62,313 nt of DNA, taken from positions 1 to 62,313 of the forward strand of contig JARLGZ010000134.1 in assembly GCA_031292515.1 (NCBI GenBank). The letters are read 5' to 3'. Below, one piece after another: positions 14,427 through 23,858 of this stretch. The translations under genes were made by a program, and so were the position numbers. The notes beneath the pieces were generated by a model. It was given only the letters and a program-made list of their open reading frames with translations. It searched no databases and had not been told where the DNA came from. This DNA is from Puia sp. (GTDB lineage: Bacteria > Bacteroidota > Bacteroidia > Chitinophagales > Chitinophagaceae). Position 1 is the first letter of the stretch, and every line of letters begins with the position of its first letter.

Positions 14427-16346
14427 GAACGAGATCGTTATCTCCGTTCCTTTGCCTTCTTCACTCTGAATCGAAAGGGTTCCGCCGTTGCGCTCTACAA
14501 ATTGTTTCACCATCTGCAAGCCGATTCCCGTCCCTCTTTCACTGGCTGTTCCGTATGTCGAATGCGATGGGCCCGAGGTGTCGAAAAGGGTGGCCAGTTT
14601 CTCGCGGGGTATGCCCACGCCGTCATCTTTTACGTGAAGGCTAAGGGTCTGGTCCGAATGGGTATGCCCAATCACGATCGACCCGGAAGGATGCGTGAAC
14701 TTGATCGCGTTTCCGATCATGTTCTGCAAAACGATCTTCAACTGTTCCCTGTCGCCTGTCATCGACAACCTGGCAGGCAACTGATTCTGAATCGTTATTT
14801 TTTTCTGCAGGGCGAGGAATCCATATACCGACAGGACTTCTCCGACGCAAGCTGCCAGGTCGACGGTTTCCATTTTTGTAACCATCCCTGGTCCGGTCCG
14901 CTGGCTGTTCACCCACTGTAAAAGGTTGCCAAGCATGAGGTTGGTCTGGGTGACCTGGCGGTAGAACAGATCATACAGTTTGTCCCGCTCTTCCTCCGTT
15001 TGCTCCTTGGTCCTGACAAGCTCCAGCATCTGCTGCATGGCCGTCAGCGGTCCCCTGAGATCGTGGCTGATCACAGAGAACAACTGATCCTTCAACTGGT
15101 TGGAAGATGCAAGCGCTTCGTTCTGTCTGGCGATCTGTTCCTTTTTTGCGAGGATATCCGCATTTTGAGAGGCCAGTTTCTGGTTCAGCTGGTGCTTCGC
15201 GTTATAACTCCGGTAGATGAATAATAAAATAAAAACGAGCAGCAGCGCAAAAAGGCTCGCAACAACCAGCAGGACCGTGCGCAGCTGTATGATCTTTTTG
15301 TCTTCTCCCGACTGTGCCTGCCATTGCTGATTCTGTTTTTCCTCACGTCTCAGCTTCAGGTAGCTAACCACCTCTTCACGGCTCTCATCATAGAGGCTAT
15401 CGCTATAAGACTGGTCCAGAAGCTGGTATTCATACGCCTGCCGATACTGCCGTAACCCCGCATAGCTTTGGGCCAGGAGTTTAGCCGCGCGTTCTTCGTC
15501 CCATTTTGCGCTGATCGCCTGTGCGAATGCCAGGCTTTGCCGCGAATAAAGAATCGACGAATCAAAATGTCCGCGGGCATAGGCCACCTGGGCGAGACCC
15601 TGACAGGCAAAAGCTTTTTCCCATTTGTCGTCTTTTACAGCGCTGTCGGCAAGCACCTTCCGGTAGTAGGCGTTGGCAAGGTCGTAGTCTTTTATGTGCA
15701 GGTAAGTCTCCCCCAGCCGGTTGATAGACATGATCGCCACCCGTGTGCCTTTGTCTGCGAGAAGTGCCTTGTTGAGATAATCGATTGCCCTGGCGTAGTC
15801 TTTTTGATGATCATAACAGATCCCCGCGTTAAAGAGATAGGAGGAGAGGTTGACTGAATCGTGACTGGATCCGGCGATTTCCAAAGACCGTAAGAACTCC
15901 TTCAATGCCAGATCGTATTGTTCGTGCCCGAGATAAACCAGCCCTATATTGTTATATTCCAGGGCAACGCTGTGCGAATCATTCATTTTCTCGGCCAACT
16001 CGAGGGATGCGATCGAATATTTCAGGGACAGGTCGTAGGAGCCTTTCAGGTAGTAGGTACGGCCAAGGTTGCCCAATGCCAGGGTATGGCCCGCGATATC
16101 ACCGGATCTCTCTGCCTGACCGGCAGCGGTCAGGCTATAGAAAATCGCGCTGTCCGGCAAACTGAACATCAACCGCCCGGCCTTCTCATTCAAGGCCCTG
16201 ACGACAGGATCGGGGACTCCCCTGGCGGCGGCCGCCCCGCCGGAACCGGTATTCTTCGACTGGGCATAAGCCGTCGAATCATAAAAAAATATCATACAAA
16301 AGATCCAAAGCGACGAAAAGGTAAAAAGGCGAAATGATCGTGACAA
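14406..16346 (-). CDS. TPR-containing sensor histidine kinase
   Basis: 646 aa. A signal peptide (about 1-29) leads into a periplasmic array of tetratricopeptide repeats (about 60-320, e.g. ALGNLGRTYYLKGSYDLSLK). A membrane helix at about 356-378 and a coiled coil (380-418) connect to the HisKA domain with His428 in SVISHDLRGPLT. The HATPase_c domain follows, with an N box (NMIGNAIKF) and DDGVGIP. No receiver domain is present and no response regulator adjoins, so the partner is elsewhere. Bacteroidota use this layout for envelope or nutrient sensing. The final VVSGEW is encoded inside the inverted repeat shared with the LacI gene. Confidence 0.9.
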   Translation of the reverse strand: MSRSFRLFTFSSLWIFCMIFFYDSTAYAQSKNTGSGGAAAARGVPDPVVRALNEKAGRLMFSLPDSAIFYSLTAAGQAERSGDIAGHTLALGNLGRTYYLKGSYDLSLKYSIASLELAEKMNDSHSVALEYNNIGLVYLGHEQYDLALKEFLRSLEIAGSSHDSVNLSSYLFNAGICYDHQKDYARAIDYLNKALLADKGTRVAIMSINRLGETYLHIKDYDLANAYYRKVLADSAVKDDKWEKAFACQGLAQVAYARGHFDSSILYSRQSLAFAQAISAKWDEERAAKLLAQSYAGLRQYRQAYEYQLLDQSYSDSLYDESREEVVSYLKLRREEKQNQQWQAQSGEDKKIIQLRTVLLVVASLFALLLVFILLFIYRSYNAKHQLNQKLASQNADILAKKEQIARQNEALASSNQLKDQLFSVISHDLRGPLTAMQQMLELVRTKEQTEEERDKLYDLFYRQVTQTNLMLGNLLQWVNSQRTGPGMVTKMETVDLAACVGEVLSVYGFLALQKKITIQNQLPARLSMTGDREQLKIVLQNMIGNAIKFTHPSGSIVIGHTHSDQTLSLHVKDDGVGIPREKLATLFDTSGPSHSTYGTASERGTGIGLQMVKQFVERNGGTLSIQSEEGKGTEITISFVVSGEW

Positions 16347-16430
16347 CTAATATTGATTTAGTATTGATTTTAACCGGGGCAATATAAAGAAAAACGGGCG
16401 GTGCGCAGATGAACATTTCGGTACAATTTG

Positions 16431-16459
16431 TTGTTGGGCATGTCAGACTGCCCACAACA
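16431..16459. promoter_or_regulatory. Operator-like inverted repeat upstream of doxX
   Basis: TTGTTGGGCA and TGCCCACAA form an imperfect dyad (core TGGGCA/TGCCCA) with an 8-nt spacer, 20 bp before the DoxX start in the divergent region between the histidine kinase and doxX. It could be a regulator site or a leader hairpin. Confidence 0.35.
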
Positions 16460-16478
16460 TATAAAAACGAAAATAAAT

Positions 16479-16880
16479 ATGACAAATACCAAAGGGGCTT
16501 TTCTACTGGCTCGCCTGGCGATTGCCACCAGTATGTTTGGTCACGGGCTGGTGCGTCTTTTCAAACTGAATGGCTTTAGTGCCTGGATGGTCCACAATTT
16601 TCAAAAATCCATCCTCCCGGAAGCCCTGGTCATTCCGTTCAGCTATGCCCTTCCCTTTGCAGAGTTCCTGACGGGCCTGCTGCTGCTCATCGGCCTGTTT
16701 ACGAGAACGGCCCTGATAGGGGGAGCCATCGTCATGATCATCCTGCTTTTCGGTACGACAATGATAGAGAACTGGGAAGCGATTCCCACCCAGCTCATCC
16801 ATGTGACTTTTTTTGCGGGCTTGCTGTCCCAATTGCAGTACAATACCTTCTCGATGGACAACCTGATAAAGAAAAGTTAG
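16479..16880 (+). CDS. DoxX family membrane protein
   Basis: 133 aa from the ATG at 16479. The 17 codons upstream in the open frame include the operator-like dyad and do not look coding. Four hydrophobic helices are visible: LLARLAIATSMFGHGLVRL, the segment around PFSYALPFAEFLTGLLLLIGLF, ALIGGAIVMIILLFG and LIHVTFFAGLLSQL. This is the standard DoxX/DoxD-like fold. Family members have been linked to quinone or thiol redox functions in the inner membrane. The gene is co-directional with the SDR, about 120 bp apart with a repeat array between them. Confidence 0.85.
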   Translation: MTNTKGAFLLARLAIATSMFGHGLVRLFKLNGFSAWMVHNFQKSILPEALVIPFSYALPFAEFLTGLLLLIGLFTRTALIGGAIVMIILLFGTTMIENWEAIPTQLIHVTFFAGLLSQLQYNTFSMDNLIKKS

Positions 16881-16915
16881 CCAACAAAAAAGGCTGATAA
16901 AATACGAGTGCGGGC

Positions 16916-16974
16916 GGATAATAGATAAGCGGTAAGTATAGACAAGCGATAAATATAGATAAGCGATAAGTATA
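16916..16974. repeat. 17-bp tandem array, 3 full copies
   Basis: Three in-register units AGATAAGCGATAAGTAT (16923-16939, 16940-16956, 16957-16973), with 1-3 differences, after a partial copy. They lie between doxX and the SDR gene and are the only clear plus-strand example of the gap arrays. Confidence 0.75.
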
Positions 16975-17000
16975 AAAATTAATACCTATAAACGAACATC

Positions 17001-17795
17001 ATGGACTTACAACTGAAAAATAAGACGGCATTCGTCAGTGGATCCACCCAGGGAATCGGCTTCGCCATTGCCCGTCATCTGCTCGCGGAAGGCGCGACGG
17101 TGATCATCAATGGAAGGACCGCTCAAAGGGTGGAGGAGAGCGCTGCAAAACTGAGAAAGCTGGTTCCGGGGGCAAAAGTATCGGGCATTCCGGCCGATTT
17201 CTCAAAACCGGAGGAGGTCCGAAAATTGCTGGAGGCGCTACCCGATCTGGATATCCTTGTCAACAATGCGGGCATTTTTGAGCCGAAGGCCTTCAAGGAC
17301 ATCACCGACGAGGAGTGGCTTCGTTTCTTCGAAATAAACGTCCTGAGCGGCATCCGGCTTGCGCGTCATTTTTTCGAAAGCATGATAAAAAAGAACTGGG
17401 GAAGGATCGTCTTTATTTCCAGCGAGTCCGCCATCAATATCCCGGTGGAAATGATCCACTATGGGATGACAAAGACCGCGCAGCTGGCGGTGAGCCGCGG
17501 GCTGGCCGAGCTGACAAAAGGCACGGCCGTCACGGTCAATACGATCCTCCCGGGGCCGACGGCCTCCGAAGGTGTCGAAGGATTTATCGAACAGCTCGCG
17601 GCATCACAGCATATCAGCCCGGAGCAGGCAGAGAAAGACTTTTTCAGGACGGCCCGCCCGACATCCCTGTTGCAAAGGTTCGCGACCGTCGACGAGATCG
17701 CAAACCTGGTGACCTATATCGCGAGCCCCCTGTCCTCGGCTACCAATGGCTCGGCGTTGCGGGTAGACGGGGGTGTGGTGAAGACGATTATATAA
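17001..17795 (+). CDS. Short-chain dehydrogenase/reductase (SDR)
   Basis: 264 aa, classical SDR length. The cofactor motif is SGSTQGIG (13-20), a small variation on TGxxxGIG. NNAG is at 88-91, the catalytic Ser at 140/141 (FISSES), Tyr154 and Lys158 (HYGMTK). The C-terminus has the usual NGSALRVDGG. An Arg after the second strand (NGRTAQR) suggests NADP(H). The substrate cannot be told from sequence. It is probably read together with doxX. Confidence 0.9.
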   Translation: MDLQLKNKTAFVSGSTQGIGFAIARHLLAEGATVIINGRTAQRVEESAAKLRKLVPGAKVSGIPADFSKPEEVRKLLEALPDLDILVNNAGIFEPKAFKDITDEEWLRFFEINVLSGIRLARHFFESMIKKNWGRIVFISSESAINIPVEMIHYGMTKTAQLAVSRGLAELTKGTAVTVNTILPGPTASEGVEGFIEQLAASQHISPEQAEKDFFRTARPTSLLQRFATVDEIANLVTYIASPLSSATNGSALRVDGGVVKTII

Positions 17796-17866
17796 GGGAT
17801 TATTTAAGGGAGACGATAATCAAATGCGGTTGCGACGAAAATGAGCAGATAACTAAAAAAAGGCCC

Positions 17867-18136
17867 TCAGGGTCGTACCTCATCTGCCCTATATTCAGCC
17901 AAATATTCAAAATAGCCCATAGACATCGTTTTAGTGGTTATTTTATCAATCTGCTCTTTAAAGCTACGATTTATCCCGGGATCTTTAAAGAGGACGTAAT
18001 TGTATAAAAAAGACAAAATAGCCCTGACTTTTCCCCGGGGAAACTGGCTTTTTTTCAAAAGCATCCTTGCAACGAGCGGTTTTTGCTCCAAGAATTCCCT
18101 ATCGGCCGGTTCGTTCCGAAGATCGTCAGGATGCAT
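17867..18136 (-). pseudogene. Relic of an Rpn/PD-(D/E)XK transposase-like nuclease (C-terminal part)
   Basis: 89 codons from the ATG. The translation (EFLEQKPLVARMLLKKSQF, VRAILSFLYNYVLFKDPGIN, SMGYFEYLAEYRADEV) resembles the C-terminal half of Rpn family recombination-promoting nucleases, which in Bacteroidota often end in a helix repeat of this kind. The nuclease domain with its catalytic residues should lie before this part, but the transglutaminase-like gene ends only 14 bp upstream, so it is missing. I infer a truncated remnant. It could still be expressed by read-through. The family assignment is from memory. Confidence 0.4.
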
Positions 18137-18150
18137 AAGGAGTGATGGAA

Positions 18151-20358
18151 CTACTTGTAGAAGGCATTGCCTTCGTCGTCGTTAAGGAAGAATTGCCGTC
18201 CGTCTTTATAGATGAATGACAATTCTTCCTTTCCACGATCCAGGTTCCGAAGCCAGTAGACCGCGCCGGAAGGCACATTCCTGAATTCCACAAAATTATA
18301 TTTGGCCGTCACCGTTCCGAGAGGGACCCAGGCATGGTCGTAGTATAGAAGTTGATACCTGTCTCCGCGGATAATCCCGTTGTTGGCGCTGCGGGCGGCA
18401 AACCGTATTTCTTTTATACTGTATGGCCTGCCAAGATCCAGGCCTACGGAAAATGCGTTTACAAAGGTCTCCAGGTCACCATCGAAGGCATTCTGCAGAC
18501 GTTGCCCATTCTCTATCGGGATGCCAGGCACCCTGGTCAGGGTCGTCGTGTCAGGTCTCCTTACCGAGGCCGGCGCCTTGATTGCAGGTTCGGAACACTT
18601 CACGTATCCGCCTGCCTCCCTCCGCGAAGCAAAAACCTCGAACGTAGCGATATTCAGTGCTTTGCCGCCGGCCGCGACGCAGCGGATAAAACGATATTTC
18701 CCATTGTCTACGACAGGGAGAGCCCTGACATCAAAATCCGACAGGTCGGATATCTGCAAGCGGTATAAATCCCTGGCATCCGAAAAATCGCTGCGGTTCG
18801 CTCCCTGTATCCTCGCACCATCCATCTCCTTCATACGGGCGATGAGATCTTCCTTTTGGGGATATTTCATGGTAAGCGTCAAGGTCTCCGTCTTGTGATG
18901 GTCCGGTCCCATATAAGACAATTTACCCGCCGCGTCGACGCGGAAAAGCCCGGACAGAGGAATGATCTTCCCGCCCTCAAAATAGCCCGCGACATACACC
19001 GCAGCCACAGGAACCTTGTAAAACTTAACGGTATTAACCCCTTGTTGAAAACTCCCCCACCCGATGGGGCGCCAGCCATGCGGCGTGAAAATAGAAAGAT
19101 AGGCAAGATTCCTGTTCCGGGGCGCTGAATCAATCGCTACGGATATATCGGCGACCGTGTGATATTCCTCCGATACATCCTTTATAAATGGATCGCTGAA
19201 AATAGGCGGTATGTCTTCGTCTGCCCGCTTTAGCGTATAGGGGCAAACCTGTTGAGCATACATGCGCCTGAATACCTTTGAGACGAGTTTGTAGTGGGCC
19301 GTATCACCAAGCGGTTGCCATTTAGGAGAAAAATGATGATATTTTCCCGCCGTATCCCTGACGGAAACTCCATAGTGCATTTTATCGCGATTAAAATACC
19401 CAGATGTAAAGTCTATGTACGCGGGTATCCCGCAGGCGTTTAACACCCTGGCGGTCCATTCCGAATGCCTGTCGCAATCGTATTGATAAAACTGGAGGAT
19501 ATCGTAAAAACCGAGATTTCCCAGATGTCTTCCTTTGTCCTCGAAACAATCCAGGCAATACATATAAAAATTAAGCCGCCTGATGGCCGCGGACAGGTCC
19601 ATCGAATCCCCGGGAAAAAGGATCTTGTCAAAAAGTCCGGGGTAAAATCCCGATGCCTGGTCCAACGCTTCATTGCGGCTCCGGTAGGTCAGCAGCGTCT
19701 GAGAGAACTCGTCAAATCCCATTCCGCGGGAATAGGGCGATTTCTTCCATACCCTGAACGCATTGTCGATATGGTCGATCAACCACGCGGCATGAACAGA
19801 CCGCAGGTCCTCGAAAATGGCCCGCTCCTGAACAACGGTGTCGATATTTTTCAAAAGCAGGTCCGCCACGGTATCTACCCTTCTCTCAAATGCTCCCGTT
19901 CGTATCCTGTCTGTCGCAATCGCGTTTGTATCCGGAAATGCCTGGCTTATCAGAGAAGCGACATAGTCAGGCGTAGCGACGAAGTCCTTTGAATCGAGGG
20001 CTGTATGAAGGAAATCGGCGAAATCGAACGTCTTCCGATCACCCGTAGTATAAAACGTCTTCTTTGTCAACGAGTCAAGAAGGTAGTAGGACGAAATTGC
20101 GATTCCGGGAATGCTGCCGATCTTCGAATCGGAGAAATGATCCTTCATATTGGCGATCAGGTAGCAGGCAGCACGAAACTGCAAACTATCTTCGGGTTCC
20201 GCGCTGTAATGCTTCAGTACCTTCAATAGTTCTTTCCCGTTGGAGCCGGCTTCCAGCAAGGAACTGTCTACCCCGCCGGGATAGGCGACGCGGCTATTAC
20301 ACTGCCAATACAGCAGTGCCAGGGCAAGTGGGAATAGTATATGGTATCGTTTCATCAA
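18151..20358 (-). CDS. Transglutaminase-like protein with C-terminal discoidin-like domain
   Basis: 735 aa. The N-terminus is a signal with Cys20 in LLYWQC; the -1/-2 residues are poor for a lipobox, so lipidation is uncertain. Residues about 240-370 hold a transglutaminase-like core: YDCDRHSEWTARVLNACGIPAY with a candidate catalytic Cys, then MHYGVSV with a candidate His and a following Asp. The C-terminal ~150 residues (LQNAFDGDLETFVNA through a YQLLYYDHAWVPLG strand) look like an F5/8 type C carbohydrate-binding fold. It is the last gene of the NVEALA-type operon; a role in crosslinking or trimming an exported peptide or surface protein is inference. Confidence 0.7.
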   Translation of the reverse strand: MMKRYHILFPLALALLYWQCNSRVAYPGGVDSSLLEAGSNGKELLKVLKHYSAEPEDSLQFRAACYLIANMKDHFSDSKIGSIPGIAISSYYLLDSLTKKTFYTTGDRKTFDFADFLHTALDSKDFVATPDYVASLISQAFPDTNAIATDRIRTGAFERRVDTVADLLLKNIDTVVQERAIFEDLRSVHAAWLIDHIDNAFRVWKKSPYSRGMGFDEFSQTLLTYRSRNEALDQASGFYPGLFDKILFPGDSMDLSAAIRRLNFYMYCLDCFEDKGRHLGNLGFYDILQFYQYDCDRHSEWTARVLNACGIPAYIDFTSGYFNRDKMHYGVSVRDTAGKYHHFSPKWQPLGDTAHYKLVSKVFRRMYAQQVCPYTLKRADEDIPPIFSDPFIKDVSEEYHTVADISVAIDSAPRNRNLAYLSIFTPHGWRPIGWGSFQQGVNTVKFYKVPVAAVYVAGYFEGGKIIPLSGLFRVDAAGKLSYMGPDHHKTETLTLTMKYPQKEDLIARMKEMDGARIQGANRSDFSDARDLYRLQISDLSDFDVRALPVVDNGKYRFIRCVAAGGKALNIATFEVFASRREAGGYVKCSEPAIKAPASVRRPDTTTLTRVPGIPIENGQRLQNAFDGDLETFVNAFSVGLDLGRPYSIKEIRFAARSANNGIIRGDRYQLLYYDHAWVPLGTVTAKYNFVEFRNVPSGAVYWLRNLDRGKEELSFIYKDGRQFFLNDDEGNAFYK

Positions 20359-20367
20359 TATTCAGTT

Positions 20368-20536
20368 ATTCAAGCGACTCGTTTTTTATTCAATGATCCG
20401 GGCTTTTGTTCAATGACCTGCCTTTTGTTCAGACGCTGCTTGTTCAGAGGCCTGCCTTTTGTTCAACGACCTGTATTTTGTTCAGCAGCCTCGTCTTTTT
20501 CAGCAACTCGTGCTCTTATTCAGCGACCGGTTTTTA
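20368..20536. repeat. Degenerate tandem array, unit about 19 bp, about 9 copies
   Basis: Units resemble TTTTGTTCAACGACCTGCC. The array fills the gap between the O-antigen-ligase-like stop (20534) and the transglutaminase-like start (20358) and reaches the stop codon. Confidence 0.75.
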
Positions 20537-22369
20537 AAAGCCCGGGGCGGATAAATATTCCTTCATCTCCGATTTTATCGAATCGATGGCCGGAGAAGGA
20601 ACTTTTATCGTCAGATGTTGAATCTCGTCAGCCATGCGGCGCGCTTTTATCACCTCTTTACCATCCTGATAAAGTTTGACAAGGAGATACTTGTTATAAA
20701 AAGACCCCGGCATCATATAAGAGGCCGTTAAATAGGCATCCTCCGCAAGAGTATATTCCCCAATGCCCCGGTAACAGTCGCCGAGACTGGTCTCCAAAAC
20801 CGTATTGTCGATATACCGTTTCGCGCTGCGAAGGATCACAATCGCCGAGCCGTAGTCTCCACCGAAATAGAGCACTTTGCCATAATGGACTAAAAAATCG
20901 CCGTCATTGCCGAATAATGGATATAAAGAGGCATAAACACGCCGGCTTTCACTGAACTGGTTTCCGAGATAAAGCACCGAAGCATTTTGCCAGTCCGAAA
21001 ATCCATAGGCCAGCCTCTTCAAAAACAAGGAAGCCTGAAAAAAGCCGGCAATAACCAGTAATAACAGAAAGGTGCCGACCGGTCTGAAGACAGGACTTCT
21101 CCTCCATTTAGCGAAAGAACAGATCCGGTCATATCTTCCCCTGTATTCTGAAACCAGGATCGCGAATAAAAAAATACCGTTCATTTTTATCGGCAGGATA
21201 TCGGCGGTATAGGAGAACAGGGAGAACACGAGGATGGCAATCAGTCCCGCTGCCGCCGCCGCCGTCATTTCGCCGATCCCGGCAGGCTTCGTGCTGCCCC
21301 AAAAAGATCTTCCCAGGAAATATAACCCGGCCAAGACGGGCAACAGGCCTAAGATCCCGTTTTCCGCGACGAATTGCAGGGGTTCACAAAACGCATAGTA
21401 GACATTCCCGGCAAGCAACCCGGCGGGGTCCCCGGGATGAGTCGAAAAATAAGAGGCCTGGTAGTCCATATACCGGGTCTTGAACCTGTCATATCCTACC
21501 CCGGTCAGCGGGTGGTCCCCGATCATTTTCAAGGTATTCCTCCATACCAGGTATCTCCCCTGAGAGGAAGAAGCCTTCGTCTTTACGAGCAGGTAAAACC
21601 CTCCGGACAATAAGCAGACGATAAAGGAGACGAACAGCACCCGGATGGCCTTCCCCGATGGTCCCCGCTTCGCAAGCCGCTTCCCAAATAGCCGGACCTC
21701 ATTCCGGTATAGGAACACGGAGCTTACCATCACTGCCAAAAAACAATCCCTTGACTTCAGTAAGGGGATCATCAAAAAGACTCCCGCCAAATTAAATAGC
21801 AAGACAAATTCCCCCGCCCTGCTGCAAAATCCCCTGGCCTTCGAAAATGATTTTGCCTTCCAGCATGAGAGAGAGATCGCAAAAACGGAAGCCAGGTATC
21901 CGGCGTAAGGGCCGCTGTTAAAAAAACTGCCGGTAACCCTGAAAAGAGAATTATCCGACCGCAGCAGGCCCGCTAATTGTAGATATCCGACGATCAGTTG
22001 GAGGCTACCTCCCGCTATGGCGGCCCACACAAGAAACCGGATTCTCTTTTCATCCGCGGCGGACCTCACGACCATGTACAAGATGCAAAGGCCCCACAGT
22101 TCATAGTAGCGAATCGAGAAGACCCTGTCAGCCCCGGAAAAAATCCTTTCTGTGGAGATATAGGCAAAAAGAACCAGCAAAAGGATGTCCGGAATGGTTA
22201 CGCGAAATCTCTCCGCGGAGAAGAGGTAATAAAAGACCAGGAAGGGAACGGCTGCCGCAATGAAGCCGCCGAAAAGAATAAACCGTCCCGTGACCGCCGG
22301 ATTCCAAAAAGGCAGGAAATCTACGGATGGAATCAAAAAAAGCAGGATGGCGATTATCTTCTCTTTCAT
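20534..22369 (-). CDS. O-antigen ligase-like polytopic membrane protein with TPR tail
   Basis: 611 aa. About ten hydrophobic helices occupy residues 1-450. A Wzy_C/O-antigen ligase signature is visible at about 270-300 (RYLVWRNTLKMIGDHPLTGVGYDRF). From about 455 the chain becomes soluble with helical TPR-like repeats (VLYLGNQFSESRRVYASL, SAIVILRSAKRYIDN, IGEYTLAEDAYLTASY). Ligases of this fold transfer lipid-linked glycans. In this gene group it may instead modify or transfer an exported product. It is inside the NVEALA-type operon and separated from each neighbour by a repeat array. Confidence 0.75.
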   Translation of the reverse strand: MKEKIIAILLFLIPSVDFLPFWNPAVTGRFILFGGFIAAAVPFLVFYYLFSAERFRVTIPDILLLVLFAYISTERIFSGADRVFSIRYYELWGLCILYMVVRSAADEKRIRFLVWAAIAGGSLQLIVGYLQLAGLLRSDNSLFRVTGSFFNSGPYAGYLASVFAISLSCWKAKSFSKARGFCSRAGEFVLLFNLAGVFLMIPLLKSRDCFLAVMVSSVFLYRNEVRLFGKRLAKRGPSGKAIRVLFVSFIVCLLSGGFYLLVKTKASSSQGRYLVWRNTLKMIGDHPLTGVGYDRFKTRYMDYQASYFSTHPGDPAGLLAGNVYYAFCEPLQFVAENGILGLLPVLAGLYFLGRSFWGSTKPAGIGEMTAAAAAGLIAILVFSLFSYTADILPIKMNGIFLFAILVSEYRGRYDRICSFAKWRRSPVFRPVGTFLLLLVIAGFFQASLFLKRLAYGFSDWQNASVLYLGNQFSESRRVYASLYPLFGNDGDFLVHYGKVLYFGGDYGSAIVILRSAKRYIDNTVLETSLGDCYRGIGEYTLAEDAYLTASYMMPGSFYNKYLLVKLYQDGKEVIKARRMADEIQHLTIKVPSPAIDSIKSEMKEYLSAPGF

Positions 22370-22371
22370 TT

Positions 22372-22450
22372 TACATCTTCTGTCAGGGTCATTTATTCCG
22401 TCGGGGTCATCTCTTCCGTCGTGATCATTTTACATTTCCTATCAGGGTCA
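22372..22450. repeat. Degenerate tandem array, unit about 18-23 bp, 4 copies
   Basis: Units resemble TTTATTCCGTCGGGGTCA. The last copy overlaps the 3' end and TGA stop of the DUF1573 gene (22425). Confidence 0.55.
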
Positions 22451-22889
22451 GCAAATCGGGCGAGGTGCGGGAATTCGACATGACGGTCACGACCTTGTTC
22501 AAAAGGCCCTTCCCGCTTAAACCGCTGTCGAAATAGGCGGTGATCGAGTCTTCGTTATTGACCAGCACGGGGCTTTTCGAATAGTCCGCCACCGTACACC
22601 CACAGGTAGCCGTGGCGCTGAAGATGACCAGCGGGCCTTTCCCGATATTCCTGAATCTGAAGACATGCTTCACTTTCTGTCCTGCCGTGAGGGTACCGAT
22701 GTTGAAGACGGGAGTATCGATCATTTGAATAATCGACATTTTTTCGTTTTTGCTATCGTCATTCGTAATGATATATTCCCGCTCACCATTGGTCTTGCCG
22801 GAAGATCCCAGGTGACAAGCCGGGAAAAATACAAGAGCGGATAGAAGAACGGAAACTGCACTCCCGTTTACAATCTTACTCATCTTCAT
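22425..22889 (-). CDS. DUF1573 lipoprotein
   Basis: 154 aa. Signal peptide with lipobox ending FFPAC (Cys25). Residues about 58-150 form a DUF1573 domain: FNIGTLTAGQKVKHVFRFRN, then the hallmark ATCGCTVADY, and a beta-rich end. The domain has an Ig-like fold and is common in Bacteroidota envelope proteins of unknown role. It follows the signal peptidase paralogue and probably belongs to the same transcript. The twin Cys in CGC could be redox-active or metal-binding, but this is a guess. Confidence 0.85.
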   Translation of the reverse strand: MKMSKIVNGSAVSVLLSALVFFPACHLGSSGKTNGEREYIITNDDSKNEKMSIIQMIDTPVFNIGTLTAGQKVKHVFRFRNIGKGPLVIFSATATCGCTVADYSKSPVLVNNEDSITAYFDSGLSGKGLLNKVVTVMSNSRTSPDLLTLIGNVK

Positions 22890-22953
22890 GATCTTACTGT
22901 TTATTATATGATCTTACTATTTACTATTTACTATTTACTGTTTACTATTTAAT
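22888..22953. repeat. 7-bp tandem array (TTACTAT-type), about 8 copies
   Basis: TTTACTA-like units run from the DUF1573 start to the TAA stop of the signal peptidase gene at 22949. It is the shortest-period array in the window. Confidence 0.65.
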
Positions 22954-23845
22954 GAATCGTGCAGACAAGTCTGCCCGTGATAAGCTTTTTGGGTATACAT
23001 CCGAAATAACGGGAGTCGAACGACAGATCCCTGTTGTCACCCATCAGGAAATAATAATCATTCTTAAAAACATAGGTTTTTATTTTCCGGTTTCCGGAAT
23101 AAAATCCTGAACCGGGCGCTCCCCGGATATTGAATCCTTCATGAGCCAGAATCGTATTACCGTAGCATGTCCAGTGAGCGCTGTCCAATACCATCTCCCA
23201 TCCTTTATAGGGGACTATAAAGGCCTGCATGCTATCGATAATCGTCATTTTGTCACCCCCGGCGGAGGCCATTCCATATTGCGAATGAAAAAGGTCTGTC
23301 CTTTCCAGGCGGATCGAATCGATCGTCGCTTCTTTGGACAGCATTCTCCTTTGGCCTTCGTCCAGGTAGAGGTAGACGGAACCGGGTATCCTGAAATAGC
23401 CGGGGCCGAAAAGGGGGATCCCGTAATTCTCCAGGGAGGTCCGCAGGGAAGGGAAGTTCGCGTACCATAACCTGTACAAATGCCTGATCGTCGGCACATC
23501 CTCCATCAATGATCCGTTCCTCCTGACTTTCCCATGTTCTATTCCGATCAGGTCACCGGGCAATCCGATGCACCTTTTTACATAATAGTCGGAGTCAGCA
23601 ATGCTCCGTCTGAAAACGAGAATGTCGTTCACCTGCGGGTGACTTTCTATGCCCGCCTTTTCCAGGAGATTCGCAAAAACTCCGTCATACAATCCCTTAT
23701 TGAGGATAATCAGGTCGTCCGGTTTTAAAGCGCCTTCCATCGAATCTCCGGGAATATGAAATACATCCAGCCAGGAGATCCTCACGGCGGATACCGCGAG
23801 AATCGCAACAAGGAGGATTGCCAATATGAGTTTGATTTTTTTCAC
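22949..23845 (-). CDS. lepB: Signal peptidase I paralogue
   Basis: 298 aa from the GTG at 23845, 13 nt after the stop of the propeller gene; in-frame ATGs lie further upstream inside that gene. An N-terminal membrane anchor (about 3-24) precedes the catalytic domain. Ser35 (PGDSM) is the nucleophile and Lys90 (YYVKRCIGLPGD) the general base; box E is GDNRDLSFDSRYFG (269-282). A long insertion (about 115-235) separates the catalytic boxes, as in other Bacteroidota type I signal peptidases. Its position in an operon with an NVEALA-like peptide suggests a dedicated processing enzyme rather than the housekeeping one, which is inference. Confidence 0.9.
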   Translation of the reverse strand: MKKIKLILAILLVAILAVSAVRISWLDVFHIPGDSMEGALKPDDLIILNKGLYDGVFANLLEKAGIESHPQVNDILVFRRSIADSDYYVKRCIGLPGDLIGIEHGKVRRNGSLMEDVPTIRHLYRLWYANFPSLRTSLENYGIPLFGPGYFRIPGSVYLYLDEGQRRMLSKEATIDSIRLERTDLFHSQYGMASAGGDKMTIIDSMQAFIVPYKGWEMVLDSAHWTCYGNTILAHEGFNIRGAPGSGFYSGNRKIKTYVFKNDYYFLMGDNRDLSFDSRYFGCIPKKLITGRLVCTIH

Positions 23846-23858
23846 CAGAAACGGATTT

